DNA of 64,000 bases from an uncultured Eubacteriales bacterium. Its GTDB lineage: Bacteria > Bacillota > Clostridia > Christensenellales > Aristaeellaceae. The notes beneath the pieces were generated by a model that was not told the DNA's origin, did not search any database, and saw only the letters and a program-made list of their open reading frames with translations. A program made the position numbers and the translations under genes. Where the stretch lies: the NCBI GenBank assembly GCA_902764875.1, contig CACWXP010000015.1, positions 1-64,000 of the forward strand, read 5' to 3'. Shown here piece after piece: positions 45,503 through 54,021 of the stretch. Numbering within the stretch: position 1 is the first letter of the stretch; every line of letters begins with the position of its first letter.

Positions 45503-46576
45503 ATGAAAGATAAAATTATTATTTCCGCGAAGGATATTGAAGTTCAGTTTCGCGTGCGGGACAGATTCCTGACGGCGATCCGGAACGTTTCGCTGGACCT
45601 GTATGAAGGGGAGACATTTGCCATCGTCGGTGAATCCGGAAGCGGAAAATCCGTATTTACAAAAACATTTACCGGTATGCTGGAATCCAACGGAAAAATC
45701 ACCAACGGTTCCATTATGTACCATGGACAGGATCTGACCAAACTGAAGAAGGAAAAAGACTGGGCAGGAATTCGCGGCGTCAAGATTGCGACGGTTTTCC
45801 AAGATCCCATGACGTCCCTGAATCCTATCCGAACCATCGGTTTCCAGATCACTGAGGTGATCGAAAAGCATCAGAAGCTTTCCAAATCAGAAGCCAAAGC
45901 CCAGGCAATCAGCATCATGGAGCGGGTTGGCATTCCCAATGCGGCAGATCGGTTTGACAATTATCCTTTCCAGTATTCGGGCGGAATGCGTCAACGGATT
46001 GTTATTGCCATTGCACTGGCATGCCATCCGGAAATCCTGATCTGTGACGAGCCGACAACTGCCCTGGATGTGACGATTCAGGCACAGATTATCAAACTGA
46101 TCAAAGATCTGCAAAAGGAACTTGGATTTACGACCATCTATATTACGCATGACCTGGGTGTTGTTGCCAATGTTGCGGACCGGGTCGGCGTGATGTACGG
46201 CGGGCAGATTATTGAATACGGAACGGTGAACGAGATTTTCTACGATCCGCAACATCCGTATACCTGGGCGTTGCTATCGGCATTGCCGCAGCTGGGCGTT
46301 AAGGGTGAAGATCTTTACTATATCACCGGAACCCCGCCCTCTCTGTATAATAAAATTGAGGGGGACGCTTTTGCGCCGCGGAACCCTCAGGCACTGAAGA
46401 TCGATTTTGCGAAAGAGCCGCCATTCTTCAAGGTAAGCGATACGCATTATGCCAAAACATGGCTTTTGGATCCGAGGGCCCCGAAGGTGGAAAAACCGGC
46501 AGCGATTCAGAATTTGCATGAGAAGATTCTCAAAATGACCGCTAAAGGAGGTGCTTTCCATGTCGGCAATGACTAA
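45503..46576 (+). CDS. Oligopeptide ABC ATPase, OppD/AmiE type
   Basis: This 357-residue ATPase has Walker [14 protein letters not shown]-loop [15 protein letters not shown], signature [15 protein letters not shown] and Walker [13 protein letters not shown]. The C-terminal extension (about 270-357) is longer than in the first operon's OppD and contains [23 protein letters not shown] in place of the cysteine-rich motif, as in streptococcal AmiE. AGGAGGCAGGC precedes the ATG. It overlaps the next gene by 17 bases. Confidence 0.94.
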   Translation: MKDKIIISAKDIEVQFRVRDRFLTAIRNVSLDLYEGETFAIVGESGSGKSVFTKTFTGMLESNGKITNGSIMYHGQDLTKLKKEKDWAGIRGVKIATVFQDPMTSLNPIRTIGFQITEVIEKHQKLSKSEAKAQAISIMERVGIPNAADRFDNYPFQYSGGMRQRIVIAIALACHPEILICDEPTTALDVTIQAQIIKLIKDLQKELGFTTIYITHDLGVVANVADRVGVMYGGQIIEYGTVNEIFYDPQHPYTWALLSALPQLGVKGEDLYYITGTPPSLYNKIEGDAFAPRNPQALKIDFAKEPPFFKVSDTHYAKTWLLDPRAPKVEKPAAIQNLHEKILKMTAKGGAFHVGND

Positions 46577-47519
46577 CCGGGATGTGCTGCTCTCGCTGAA
46601 AGATGTGGAAATCTCTTTCGATAACGGCGGAAGAAAAAAATTCAAAGCGGTTCAGGGAGCAACCTTTGATATTTACAAAGGCGAAACCTTTGCGCTGGTG
46701 GGAGAATCCGGGAGCGGAAAGACCACGATCGGACGGGCCATTATGCGGATCAATGAGCTGAGCAACGGGGAAATCCTGTTCGAAGGCAAAAGAATTTCCG
46801 GAAAACTCAGCAAGCAGGAAGACATGGAAGTCATCCGCAACATTCAGATGATTTTCCAGGATCCTGCCGCCTCGCTGAACGAACGCGCGACGATCGAATA
46901 CTGTATTTCCGAAGGCCTGTATAATTTCCATCTCTATCAGAACGAGCAGGATCGTCTGGTAAAGGTTGACCGTGCACTGGAGGAAGTCGGACTGCTGCCG
47001 GAACACAAATCAAGATATCCTCATGAGTTTTCCGGAGGCCAGCGTCAGCGCGTCGGCATCGCCCGGGCGCTGATTATGGAACCGAAACTGGTTGTGGCGG
47101 ATGAACCGATTTCCGCACTGGATGTTTCCATCCGTGCACAGGTGCTGAACCTGATGAACAAGCTGAAAAATGAAAAAGGCCTGACTTATCTGTTCATTGC
47201 CCACGACCTTTCCGTTGTTCGCTTTATTGCCGACCGGATTGCCGTGATTCATCTCGGCCGTATTGTTGAAATCGCAGAGACAGAAGAGCTTTTTGCGTAT
47301 CCTCTGCATCCATACACGATTTCTCTGCTCAGCGCAGTTCCCATGCCGGATCCTGTTATTGAAAAGCAACGGGAGCCCATTGTATACAGTGAAACAACAG
47401 AGGAAAAAACAGGCCCGGATTATGAAATGCGTGAAATACGGCCCGGGCACTTCGTCTATTGCAATCCGGAACAGGCCATGGAATATCAGAAAGCCGCGGA
47501 ATCAATAAAAGAAGGCTGA
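46560..47519 (+). CDS. Oligopeptide ABC ATPase, OppF/AmiF type
   Basis: This 319-residue ATPase has Walker [11 protein letters not shown]-loop [15 protein letters not shown], signature [15 protein letters not shown] and Walker [13 protein letters not shown]. The start at 46560 is chosen because AAGGAGG (46544-46550) lies 9 bases upstream, although an in-frame GTG occurs earlier. The C-terminus ends without the cysteine motif, as in AmiF. It is the last gene of the unit and its end overlaps the convergent DUF3899 gene by 18 bp; no terminator is evident. Confidence 0.94.
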   Translation: MSAMTNRDVLLSLKDVEISFDNGGRKKFKAVQGATFDIYKGETFALVGESGSGKTTIGRAIMRINELSNGEILFEGKRISGKLSKQEDMEVIRNIQMIFQDPAASLNERATIEYCISEGLYNFHLYQNEQDRLVKVDRALEEVGLLPEHKSRYPHEFSGGQRQRVGIARALIMEPKLVVADEPISALDVSIRAQVLNLMNKLKNEKGLTYLFIAHDLSVVRFIADRIAVIHLGRIVEIAETEELFAYPLHPYTISLLSAVPMPDPVIEKQREPIVYSETTEEKTGPDYEMREIRPGHFVYCNPEQAMEYQKAAESIKEG

Positions 47520-47870
47520 GAGAATCCCGGCCAGCAATAACAGCAGGATACTGACGAGGAAAGGATAGTTCAGGCTATTCTTTCTTTCTTCGTTTTTGTC
47601 GGACTTAAAAGCTTCGTAGGATTTCATTTCGGATTTCCGGAAGCTGCGTTTGGAAACATACTCCATGATATCAAAATCACCGTGCCGGATCAGCGAATAA
47701 ACCACGCCGAGGATCAGAAGGATCAGGCCGGTGATCGTTAAGGCATCAATGAATTTCAGCAGTTTCTTTTCGGAAGTGATCAGGACGATCAGCGGATAGA
47801 CCAGCGCGGCGCACAGACAGGTCAGAAAAGGTCTGACCTGAAACGATTTAAGACGCGAGATCACAGACAT
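47502..47870 (-). CDS. DUF3899-like membrane protein
   Basis: This 122-residue protein has two helices near the N-terminus (about 12-30 and 40-60), a basic soluble loop ([18 protein letters not shown]) and one C-terminal helix (about 100-120). The layout and the YxxF-type loop match DUF3899 proteins, for which no function is known. The start at 47870 is chosen because AAGGAGA lies just upstream; a longer frame would enter the acyltransferase gene. It lies 37 bp downstream of that gene and is probably cotranscribed. Confidence 0.65.
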   Translation of the reverse strand: MSVISRLKSFQVRPFLTCLCAALVYPLIVLITSEKKLLKFIDALTITGLILLILGVVYSLIRHGDFDIMEYVSKRSFRKSEMKSYEAFKSDKNEERKNSLNYPFLVSILLLLLAGILSAFFY

Positions 47871-47907
47871 TTTGCTTCTTTCTCCTTTGCGCCCGGCCGG
47901 CGTATGC

Positions 47908-48702
47908 TTATGATTCCGGATCCTCCGCAGAGGCCGTCCCTGCCGGGGTGCCATCCGTGTTCAGGGGATACCGGTTCTTCGGGAGATTGTAATAGGGGAT
48001 CACAACATGCTGAGGCAGCGAGACGGCCAGGGCGGTGATGGATTCCTTCATCGCGCTGCAGATCCGCGCCGTTTCCTCCCGGTTCGGGGCATCCGGATGA
48101 TAGAGCACGGACGGACCGAAATGGATTTCGGAAAGTCTGGGGGCGATATACATCGGAACAAAACGGAGAGCTTTTCCGGTTTTCCGGTAGTAAACGGCCG
48201 CCAGGTCGGCAAAATGCTCCTGGAACTGCCAGAGGATACCGTTATAAGGTTCATTCTTTTCCGGAAAGATGACAATATCGCTTCCGGCGTTCAGCAGTTC
48301 GACCGATTTCCGGAAGGTGGTCAGGACCCGGGTATCGTGCCAGACCGGGACGGTGTGCGCATTGTTCAGAATATACGGCGCCAGCGGCGCGATCAGGTGG
48401 CTGGCCAGGCGGAAAAACCAGCGGAACGCTTTGGGCTTCATGGACCAGAAATCCCGAAAAGCATAGGCGGGAACTTCTTTCCGGTCCATCATTTCGCCGA
48501 CGCACCAGATCGCCTGCTTTCGGGGCATGTACAATTCAGCCGCGACCGGCCCGTACATCTGGGCATGATTGCCGACGATGACGCAGGGCTCCGCCGGCAG
48601 ATTCTCGGTGCCGATCAGCCTGTATTTGGGGAAAACCTGTTTGACAATCCGATAGATCAGCCGGAACAGCGGGGGTTTTTTTTCTTTTGCGGAGGTCTGC
48701 AT
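47908..48702 (-). CDS. PlsC-like acyltransferase with altered HX4D motif
   Basis: This 264-residue protein has the lysophospholipid acyltransferase fold: VIVGNHAQMYGPVAAEL near residue 45, then IVIFPEKNEPYNG near 145. The usual catalytic NHxxxxD reads NHAQMYG, so the aspartate is replaced by glycine, and FPEGTR is replaced by FPEKNE. It may transfer an acyl group to a non-standard acceptor or be inactive as a glycerolipid acyltransferase. It starts directly at the end of gtrA with no gap. Context (flippase-like, GT4 and GtrA genes) suggests glycolipid modification. Confidence 0.8.
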   Translation of the reverse strand: MQTSAKEKKPPLFRLIYRIVKQVFPKYRLIGTENLPAEPCVIVGNHAQMYGPVAAELYMPRKQAIWCVGEMMDRKEVPAYAFRDFWSMKPKAFRWFFRLASHLIAPLAPYILNNAHTVPVWHDTRVLTTFRKSVELLNAGSDIVIFPEKNEPYNGILWQFQEHFADLAAVYYRKTGKALRFVPMYIAPRLSEIHFGPSVLYHPDAPNREETARICSAMKESITALAVSLPQHVVIPYYNLPKNRYPLNTDGTPAGTASAEDPES

Positions 48703-49215
48703 TTATGATTTTCCTTTCGACTGTGCGCGGCGGTTGGTGTCGATCGATTCCCCGAAGACGACATACCGGTCAAACAGATATTCTGTCACAAAATTGAGCG
48801 CCATGTTCAGCCCGGTGACCAGATATTCGTTCCAGCCGCAGGATTTGGTAAGCCAGTCGCCGAGAAGGGTTGTCAAAGGCGTGAACACTGCGTAATAGGC
48901 CGCAACTTTGAGCATGGCCACGGGAACGTTATTGGCCGAGCGGAAGGTGAACTCCCGGTTCAGCGTGAAATTCCAGATCACGGAGAGGACAAGGGCCGGA
49001 AGATAACAGGCCCAGTAGTCCCAGTTTGTCAGTTCCTGCAGCAGGGTGAAGACGACGATTTCCACCACGCCCGCGGAAATGGAAAACAGCACGAATTTAA
49101 CCGACCGGGACAGTTCACCGCGATCCGCCGTTTTTTCCTCTTCGGGTGCCTTTCGCCCTTCGGATTCGTTTTTCTCCTCTTTGGGTACTTTTCTCATTTC
49201 GGATTCATTTCCCAT
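48703..49215 (-). CDS. GtrA family membrane protein
   Basis: This 170-residue protein has a charged N-terminal tail of about 38 residues (many Glu and Lys) and four membrane helices. GtrA features are clear: VKFVLFSISAGVVEIVVFTLL, NFTLNREFTF and the final LFDRYVVF. GtrA proteins are thought to move prenyl-linked sugars across the membrane or assist a glycosyltransferase. It sits 17 bp after the GT4 gene and abuts the acyltransferase gene, so all three probably act in one surface glycoconjugate pathway. Confidence 0.88.
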   Translation of the reverse strand: MGNESEMRKVPKEEKNESEGRKAPEEEKTADRGELSRSVKFVLFSISAGVVEIVVFTLLQELTNWDYWACYLPALVLSVIWNFTLNREFTFRSANNVPVAMLKVAAYYAVFTPLTTLLGDWLTKSCGWNEYLVTGLNMALNFVTEYLFDRYVVFGESIDTNRRAQSKGKS

Positions 49216-49232
49216 TCTGATTCACCCGCTTA

Positions 49233-50411
49233 TCATGATTTTTTCATTTGGCTATACCGGTCCATCACTGCCTGATATTCTTCGAGCACCATCGGCATCA
49301 GCTTTTCCCAGGAGAGCGGGATGGTTTCCCGGGCAGCCTCCCCGATTTTCCGGGGGTCTTCCGCGGTGAAGATCCGGATGATTTCATCCCGCATGGCCCG
49401 GGGGTTATCCGCGGCGGTGAAGCCGTTGACGTTTTTCCGGATGGCCGCGGCTGTGTTGGAGCCTTCTGCTGCCAGCGTCGGGACGCCGAGCACCGCGGCT
49501 TCCCGGAGAACCAGCGGACTGTTGTCGAACACGGAAGGGAAGAACAGAAGATCCGCGTTCAGATAAACCCCCTGCAGCAGTTCCCGGTCACTGATCAGGC
49601 CGGTAAAGAGAACCTGCTGATCCGTCAGGCCGAGGGAGGCGGCGTACCGGGCAATGTCCTGCTCATCCTTTCCGCTTCCGGCCATGATCAGGAACCAGTC
49701 ATTGCCCTGATCGCACAGAAGCCGGAAGGTATCCAGAATCAGCCGCTGATTCTTGTACCAGATCTGCTGGCCGACAAAAAGCAGGATATGCTTTCCCGGG
49801 GGGATCCGGAAGGCGGATGCCGCCCTTGCTTTCAGATCCGCCGGATGGGCGGGATAGGCGGTGTCTGTTCCGTTGGGCATCACATGATACGGCTTGCGGA
49901 ATCCATAGGAGCGCAGCGTCTCCCCGGTCTCCTCCGAACAGGCCCATACCTCATCGCAGCTTTCATACAGCTTTACGATCTGCCGGGTGACCGCTCCGGC
50001 GATCGCCCGGCTTTTTGTGAATTCCAGGATGGCGTCGTATACCTTGGAATGGAATGTCGCCACCACCGGAATGTTCATCTTCCGCCCCAGGGAGACCGCG
50101 TATTCCCCAAGCAGGGAGGGACTGTGAAAATGAAAAATGTCCGGCTGCGTTTCGGCAATCTGCGCCGGAAGTTTCGGATCCAGCTTCGGAATGGCACTGG
50201 CATACCGGGAGAAGGGGGCACGGATGGTTCCGGATGTCAGGACAGGATACGGAAAACGGTGCTTTTCCAGATAGCGGCTCTCCATGGCCGGACAGACCAC
50301 CACCGCGTCCATATGACGCGCGTATTCGTGTACGGTTTCGGTTACCCCGTCGATGACCGGGAAATAATTGTCGATAAACTGCACCGAGCGGATCGGAGAA
50401 CTCGGACTCAT
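49233..50411 (-). CDS. GT4 family glycosyltransferase
   Basis: This 392-residue enzyme has the GT-B fold. The N-terminal DNYFPVIDGVTETVHEYARHM is typical of diacylglycerol/phosphatidylinositol glycosyltransferases, and FHFHSPSLLG, VGQQIWYKNQ and SVFDNSPLVLREA form the donor site; the usual E-x7-E has Asp at its first position. It probably uses a nucleotide sugar and a lipid acceptor, but specificity cannot be read from sequence. Its start overlaps the flippase-like stop by ATGA, so the two are coupled. A longer frame upstream lies within that gene and is rejected. Confidence 0.88.
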   Translation of the reverse strand: MSPSSPIRSVQFIDNYFPVIDGVTETVHEYARHMDAVVVCPAMESRYLEKHRFPYPVLTSGTIRAPFSRYASAIPKLDPKLPAQIAETQPDIFHFHSPSLLGEYAVSLGRKMNIPVVATFHSKVYDAILEFTKSRAIAGAVTRQIVKLYESCDEVWACSEETGETLRSYGFRKPYHVMPNGTDTAYPAHPADLKARAASAFRIPPGKHILLFVGQQIWYKNQRLILDTFRLLCDQGNDWFLIMAGSGKDEQDIARYAASLGLTDQQVLFTGLISDRELLQGVYLNADLLFFPSVFDNSPLVLREAAVLGVPTLAAEGSNTAAAIRKNVNGFTAADNPRAMRDEIIRIFTAEDPRKIGEAARETIPLSWEKLMPMVLEEYQAVMDRYSQMKKS

Positions 50412-51454
50412 TCTTTCGTCCTTTCCCGGCGGCGCTTCGCGCTGAGCGCGTTGATGCCGTAAATGGCGCCGCCGATGATGATGAAGGAGTAATGGCTGAA
50501 AAGCCGCCAGATCAGCATGGCCCAGAACACGCCATCGGATTTCATGGCGGAGAAAACCAGGTAGAAAGCGCCCTCGGCGGCGCCGGCATTCCCCGGCGTC
50601 GGAACCAGGCAGATCGATGCGTAGATATAAATCGTCATCGCGAAAATGCGCCAGTAGCTGACGGACGCGCCGAACATCTTCAGCACGAAGAACGGCATGC
50701 TGCACAGGGCAAACCGGTAAATCAGCGAAAGAACGATCAGACAGAACAGCAGGAACTTATCCCTGGAGATCACGGAGAAGCTGCTGTGATAGCTGTCCAG
50801 CATTCCCAGAATACGGTTTATGGTTTCCTCCGGATTTTTGACGATTTTCAGCCGGCCGCCCAGCCGGATCACGGCGCTGATGAGCTTCTTCACCGTGTTC
50901 GGCATAAAGGAAAACATCACCAGCAGGCCGGGAATAAGCGCGAAGAGGAACAGGCCGAAATAGGCGGTGTAGCGGATGGCTTCCAGTTCCACGGAACTCC
51001 AGGTAATAAACACCACCAGCGCCAGCAGGATAAACCCGAGCTGCATGGTCACATATCCGGCAATGGTCATGGCGGAGGAGCCGCCGTCGGAATATCCTTT
51101 CTTATGCAGCCAATGGATCTGGAATGGCTGTCCTCCGGCGCCGGAGGGGGTGATGCAGTCGTAATATTTTCCCAGGGCGGCTGTTTCAAAGGCGACGCGG
51201 AAGGAGGGTTTCTCGCCGAGGGACCGCATCATAAGGAAATATTTCAGCGATTCGGCGAAAAGCAGGACAACCAGGCAGAGGGCCGTGCAGCCCAGGTACA
51301 GCCAGGCATGCCCCGTAAACTTCGGCAGGGCGGAATCGGCCGGTTTCCCTGAGAACTCGTTGATTGCGGTGGCTGCGACGACTACGATGTTGATCAGGAC
51401 AAACAGCGCCATCCAAATCCTTTTCTTTTTCCCGGTCGGCTGATAATTGCTCAC
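50408..51454 (-). CDS. Flippase-like / LPG synthase TM-domain protein
   Basis: This 348-residue protein has about eight membrane helices and the family motif PTPGNAGAAEGAF, as in the membrane half of MprF and in AglD-type proteins; an internal SGAGGQPFQ is also conserved. It lacks the soluble lysyltransferase domain of MprF, so it probably translocates a lipid or lipid-linked sugar. The GTG start at 51454 is chosen because GGAGG lies 5 bases upstream; an in-frame ATG at 51496 lies next to the -10 element, too near the transcription start to be used. It opens the minus-strand unit that includes GT4, gtrA and plsC-like genes. Confidence 0.85.
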   Translation of the reverse strand: MSNYQPTGKKKRIWMALFVLINIVVVAATAINEFSGKPADSALPKFTGHAWLYLGCTALCLVVLLFAESLKYFLMMRSLGEKPSFRVAFETAALGKYYDCITPSGAGGQPFQIHWLHKKGYSDGGSSAMTIAGYVTMQLGFILLALVVFITWSSVELEAIRYTAYFGLFLFALIPGLLVMFSFMPNTVKKLISAVIRLGGRLKIVKNPEETINRILGMLDSYHSSFSVISRDKFLLFCLIVLSLIYRFALCSMPFFVLKMFGASVSYWRIFAMTIYIYASICLVPTPGNAGAAEGAFYLVFSAMKSDGVFWAMLIWRLFSHYSFIIIGGAIYGINALSAKRRRERTKE

Positions 51455-51496
51455 ATGATCCTCCGATTCAATCGCTTGGGGTGGTGCGTACGGCAT

Positions 51497-51505
51497 ATTA
51501 TATCA
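51497..51505 (-). promoter_or_regulatory. Extended -10 promoter of the glycolipid cluster
   Basis: On the minus strand TGATATAAT (51505-51497), an extended -10 element. The -35 is weak. It leads to a short leader before the GTG at 51454. Confidence 0.7.
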
Positions 51506-51518
51506 TACTTTTCAGATT

Positions 51519-52385
51519 TTATCCGAAAATAATCAGTTTCAGAACGAGAATGATCACCAGATGGGCCGGATACAGAGAATAGCTGATCCACTTCGGCATA
51601 TGGAGATCATGCGGAAACCGAATCAGGATCAGCGGGAGGGAGAGAAGGCCGTAGGTTTCCAGCCGCATGAAAGCCTTCAGCGGGGCGGAAAGCCAGGCCG
51701 GCACGGCGGTGAGATCGATGGGAATCCCGAAAAGGGATCTGGTCAGCTCATACCCGGCGCCCCAGAACAGGAAAAAGGAAACCATCACCGCGGCGATGCC
51801 GGGGCGGGTGTTCCGGACCGCGTAGAGCAGGATCAGCAGGGTGACGCCTTTCCAGCCGTAATCCGCGTTCAGAACGGTGGCCAGGGCGATGGCAACCGCG
51901 GGACACCAGATCTGGCTGAGGGCTTTTTTCTCCCGGATGCCCCACAGGGCGAACAGGCCCAGAAACAGCGTCAGGAAGATGTTCGGTTTCTTCAGGAAGA
52001 CGGTATACAGCACCTCCCAGAGCGCGGGAAAAGAAAAACCGACGGACAGGGGCGATACGGTTTCCCGAATCAGAAGGCCGAGATGTCCCTGGGTGTTCAG
52101 CGCCAGATAGTACAGGGGCTGGGAGACCAGGCCGGCCTGCAGGATCCGCCCCAGGTATTTCGGGACGCTGCGGGTCCGGCAGAACCCGACGACCATGCAC
52201 CAGGCATAGAGCGGAAAGGCGATACGGCCCAGAAGACGCATATCGGGAGCATTGCCGAAGATGACTTTCCCGGCATGATCGATGAACATGGAAACCAGGG
52301 CAATCAGTTTCAGCAGGCCGGTGGACAGGTTGCCGGCCAGCTCCGGATGCGGACTGGGCGCAAATCGGCTGGAACGTTCGGACAC
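51519..52385 (-). CDS. TraX-like membrane acyltransferase
   Basis: This 288-residue protein has about eight membrane helices. The family pattern is clear: STGLLKLIALVSMFIDHAGKVIF, LLGRIAFPLYAWCMVVGF and YSLYPAHLVIILVLK. TraX acetylates F-pilin in E. coli; chromosomal homologues in Firmicutes have no known substrate. The GTG at 52385 is chosen because AAAGGAAGGAG lies upstream, while the longer frame begins at a TTG that is part of the -35 box. It is cotranscribed with nothing downstream: the next gene has its own promoter. Confidence 0.82.
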   Translation of the reverse strand: MSERSSRFAPSPHPELAGNLSTGLLKLIALVSMFIDHAGKVIFGNAPDMRLLGRIAFPLYAWCMVVGFCRTRSVPKYLGRILQAGLVSQPLYYLALNTQGHLGLLIRETVSPLSVGFSFPALWEVLYTVFLKKPNIFLTLFLGLFALWGIREKKALSQIWCPAVAIALATVLNADYGWKGVTLLILLYAVRNTRPGIAAVMVSFFLFWGAGYELTRSLFGIPIDLTAVPAWLSAPLKAFMRLETYGLLSLPLILIRFPHDLHMPKWISYSLYPAHLVIILVLKLIIFG

Positions 52386-52419
52386 GGTCTCCTTCCTTTC
52401 TGTTTCGGCATTCCAGCTT

Positions 52420-52448
52420 ATTTTGCTTTCCGTTTCCGGATTTGTCAA
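52420..52448 (-). promoter_or_regulatory. Promoter of the TraX-like gene
   Basis: On the minus strand TTGACA (52448-52443), 17-bp spacer and CAAAAT (52425-52420). Confidence 0.65.
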
Positions 52449-52471
52449 GGAAAGGCCGACAATTTCACCCC

Positions 52472-52517
52472 GCCGGACAGGAACGGCCGGCGGTTTTCCG
52501 GGCCGGACAGGAACGGC
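52472..52517. repeat. 16-bp direct repeat pair
   Basis: GCCGGACAGGAACGGC occurs at 52472-52487 and 52502-52517, 30 bp apart, between the divergent traX-like and frr promoters. Each copy has a partial dyad (GCCG...CGGC). Confidence 0.75.
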
Positions 52518-52531
52518 TTACAGTTTTACTG

Positions 52532-52560
52532 TTGTCAAGATGATCCAAAACCGGTATAAT
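52532..52560 (+). promoter_or_regulatory. Sigma-A promoter of frr
   Basis: TTGTCA (52532-52537), 17-bp spacer and a perfect TATAAT (52555-52560), 48 bp before the frr start. Confidence 0.85.
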
Positions 52561-52607
52561 AGGCGCAGAATATCATGCTTTGGCTGAAGATAAGGAGGGA
52601 ACTCGAA

Positions 52608-53165
52608 ATGGTGGAAGATGTCATGAAAACGGCGGAAGAAAAGATGCAGAAATCCTGCGCGGTGTACGAGCGGGATATGATGGGCCTGCGGGCCGGCCGC
52701 GCCAATCCGAAGCTGCTGGACCGGATTATGGTGGACTATTACGGAACACCCACGCCCATCCCGCAGATCGGCAACATTTCCTCGCCGGAACCGCGGCTAC
52801 TGGTGATTGCTCCCTGGGAAGCGAAGATGATCCCCCAGGTTGAAAAAGCCATCCAGAAGAGCGATCTGGGCCTGAATCCTTCCAACGACGGAAAGATCAT
52901 CCGCCTGGTGTTCCCGGAACTTAACGAGGAGCGCCGCAAGGAGCTGACCAAGGTCGCCTCCAAAGGCGCGGAAGAAACCAAGGTGGCGATCCGCTCCATC
53001 CGCCGCGACGCCATTGAACAGATCAAAAAGCTGAAAAAGAACAGCGAGATCACCGAAGACGACCAGAAGGACGCCGAGGAAGAGATCCAGAAACTGACGG
53101 ACAAGGCCATCAAGGAAGTGGACGCGATCTACGCCAAGAAGGAAAAGGAAATCATGGAGGTCTGA
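52608..53165 (+). CDS. frr: Ribosome recycling factor
   Basis: This 185-residue protein releases ribosomes from mRNA after termination, together with EF-G. The family pattern GLRAGRANPKLLDRI is near residue 36, and ERRKELTKVASKGAEETKVAIRSIRRDA near 110-137. The whole length fits RRF. AAGGAGGGA precedes the ATG at 52608. pyrH and tsf, which often precede frr, are not here; the gene has its own promoter and a terminator-like hairpin before uppS. Confidence 0.96.
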   Translation: MVEDVMKTAEEKMQKSCAVYERDMMGLRAGRANPKLLDRIMVDYYGTPTPIPQIGNISSPEPRLLVIAPWEAKMIPQVEKAIQKSDLGLNPSNDGKIIRLVFPELNEERRKELTKVASKGAEETKVAIRSIRRDAIEQIKKLKKNSEITEDDQKDAEEEIQKLTDKAIKEVDAIYAKKEKEIMEV

Positions 53166-53185
53166 CGGAGACTTTCATGCGCTGA

Positions 53186-53217
53186 GGCAAAAAACCCGCC
53201 TGTGGGCGGGTTTTGCC
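53186..53217 (+). terminator. Hairpin between frr and uppS
   Basis: CCCGCC (53195-53200) and GGCGGG (53205-53210) around TGTG, extended by A-T pairs and GGC/GCC. The stem ends in TTTT. It probably limits readthrough from frr into uppS. Confidence 0.75.
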
Positions 53218-53244
53218 AGTATAAACAGGGAAGGACAGCAATCC

Positions 53245-54021
53245 ATGAAAGTGAAAGCATGGAAGACGGCGATGTCACTGGCGCTGAAGAAAACCCCGAG
53301 AACCGTTTCGGAGTTTGAGAAGCTGCCGGAGCATGTGGCCATCATCATGGACGGAAACGGGAGATGGGCGAAGAAGCATCATCTGAATGTTTCCAAGGGG
53401 CATCGGCAGGGAACGGAAACACTCCGGGAGATCATCCGGCACACGGACGATCTGGGTATTAAGGTGCTGAGCCTGTATGCCTTTTCCACGGAGAACTGGA
53501 ACCGTTCTGAGGAAGAGGTCAGCGCGCTGATGCAGCTGATGCTGGACTTCTTCGCGTCCGAGATTGACGAACTGGACGCAAAAAACGTGCGGATTCTGAT
53601 CCTGGGCGACAAGGGAAGGCTGCCGGAAAAACAGCGGGAAACGCTGAAGGAAGCCGAAAAGCGCACGGAGAGCAACACGGGCCTGCGGCTGAACATCGCC
53701 ATCAACTACGGGAGCCGGGCCGAAATGGTGAAGGCCGTCCGGGAAATCTCGGTTCTGGTGAAAAACGGCGCGGTGCGGGCGGAGGACATTGACGAACAGA
53801 TGATTTCGGATCATCTCTACACAGCCGGACAGCCGGACGTGGACCTGCTGATCCGGACCAGCGGGGAACAGCGGCTGAGCAATTTCCTGCTGTACCAGAA
53901 CGCTTACGCGGAATTTGTTTTCCCGGAAATACTGTGGCCCGATTTTTCGGTGCATGACTACGATCTTGCCCTGGACGCCTACGGACACAGGGACAGAAGG
54001 TATGGAGGGCGGAAAGGATGA
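53245..54021 (+). CDS. uppS: Undecaprenyl diphosphate synthase
   Basis: This 258-residue cis-prenyltransferase makes C55 undecaprenyl diphosphate, the carrier lipid for peptidoglycan. Catalytic D36 lies in MDGNGRWAKK; YAFSTENWNR near residue 80 and RTSGEQRLSNFLLYQNAYAEF near 205-225 are the other family motifs. GGGAAGGACAG precedes the start. It has a slightly long N-terminus (about 28 residues before the core). It overlaps cdsA by 4 bases (ATGA). Confidence 0.96.
   Translation: MKVKAWKTAMSLALKKTPRTVSEFEKLPEHVAIIMDGNGRWAKKHHLNVSKGHRQGTETLREIIRHTDDLGIKVLSLYAFSTENWNRSEEEVSALMQLMLDFFASEIDELDAKNVRILILGDKGRLPEKQRETLKEAEKRTESNTGLRLNIAINYGSRAEMVKAVREISVLVKNGAVRAEDIDEQMISDHLYTAGQPDVDLLIRTSGEQRLSNFLLYQNAYAEFVFPEILWPDFSVHDYDLALDAYGHRDRRYGGRKG

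Noticed and set aside
51455..51496. ATG at 51496 as start of the flippase-like protein
   Set aside because: It lies directly next to the TGATATAAT -10 element, too near the transcription start; GTG 51454 has GGAGG.
52386..52448. TTG at 52448 as start of the TraX-like protein
   Set aside because: It is part of a TTGACA -35 box; GTG 52385 has a ribosome site.
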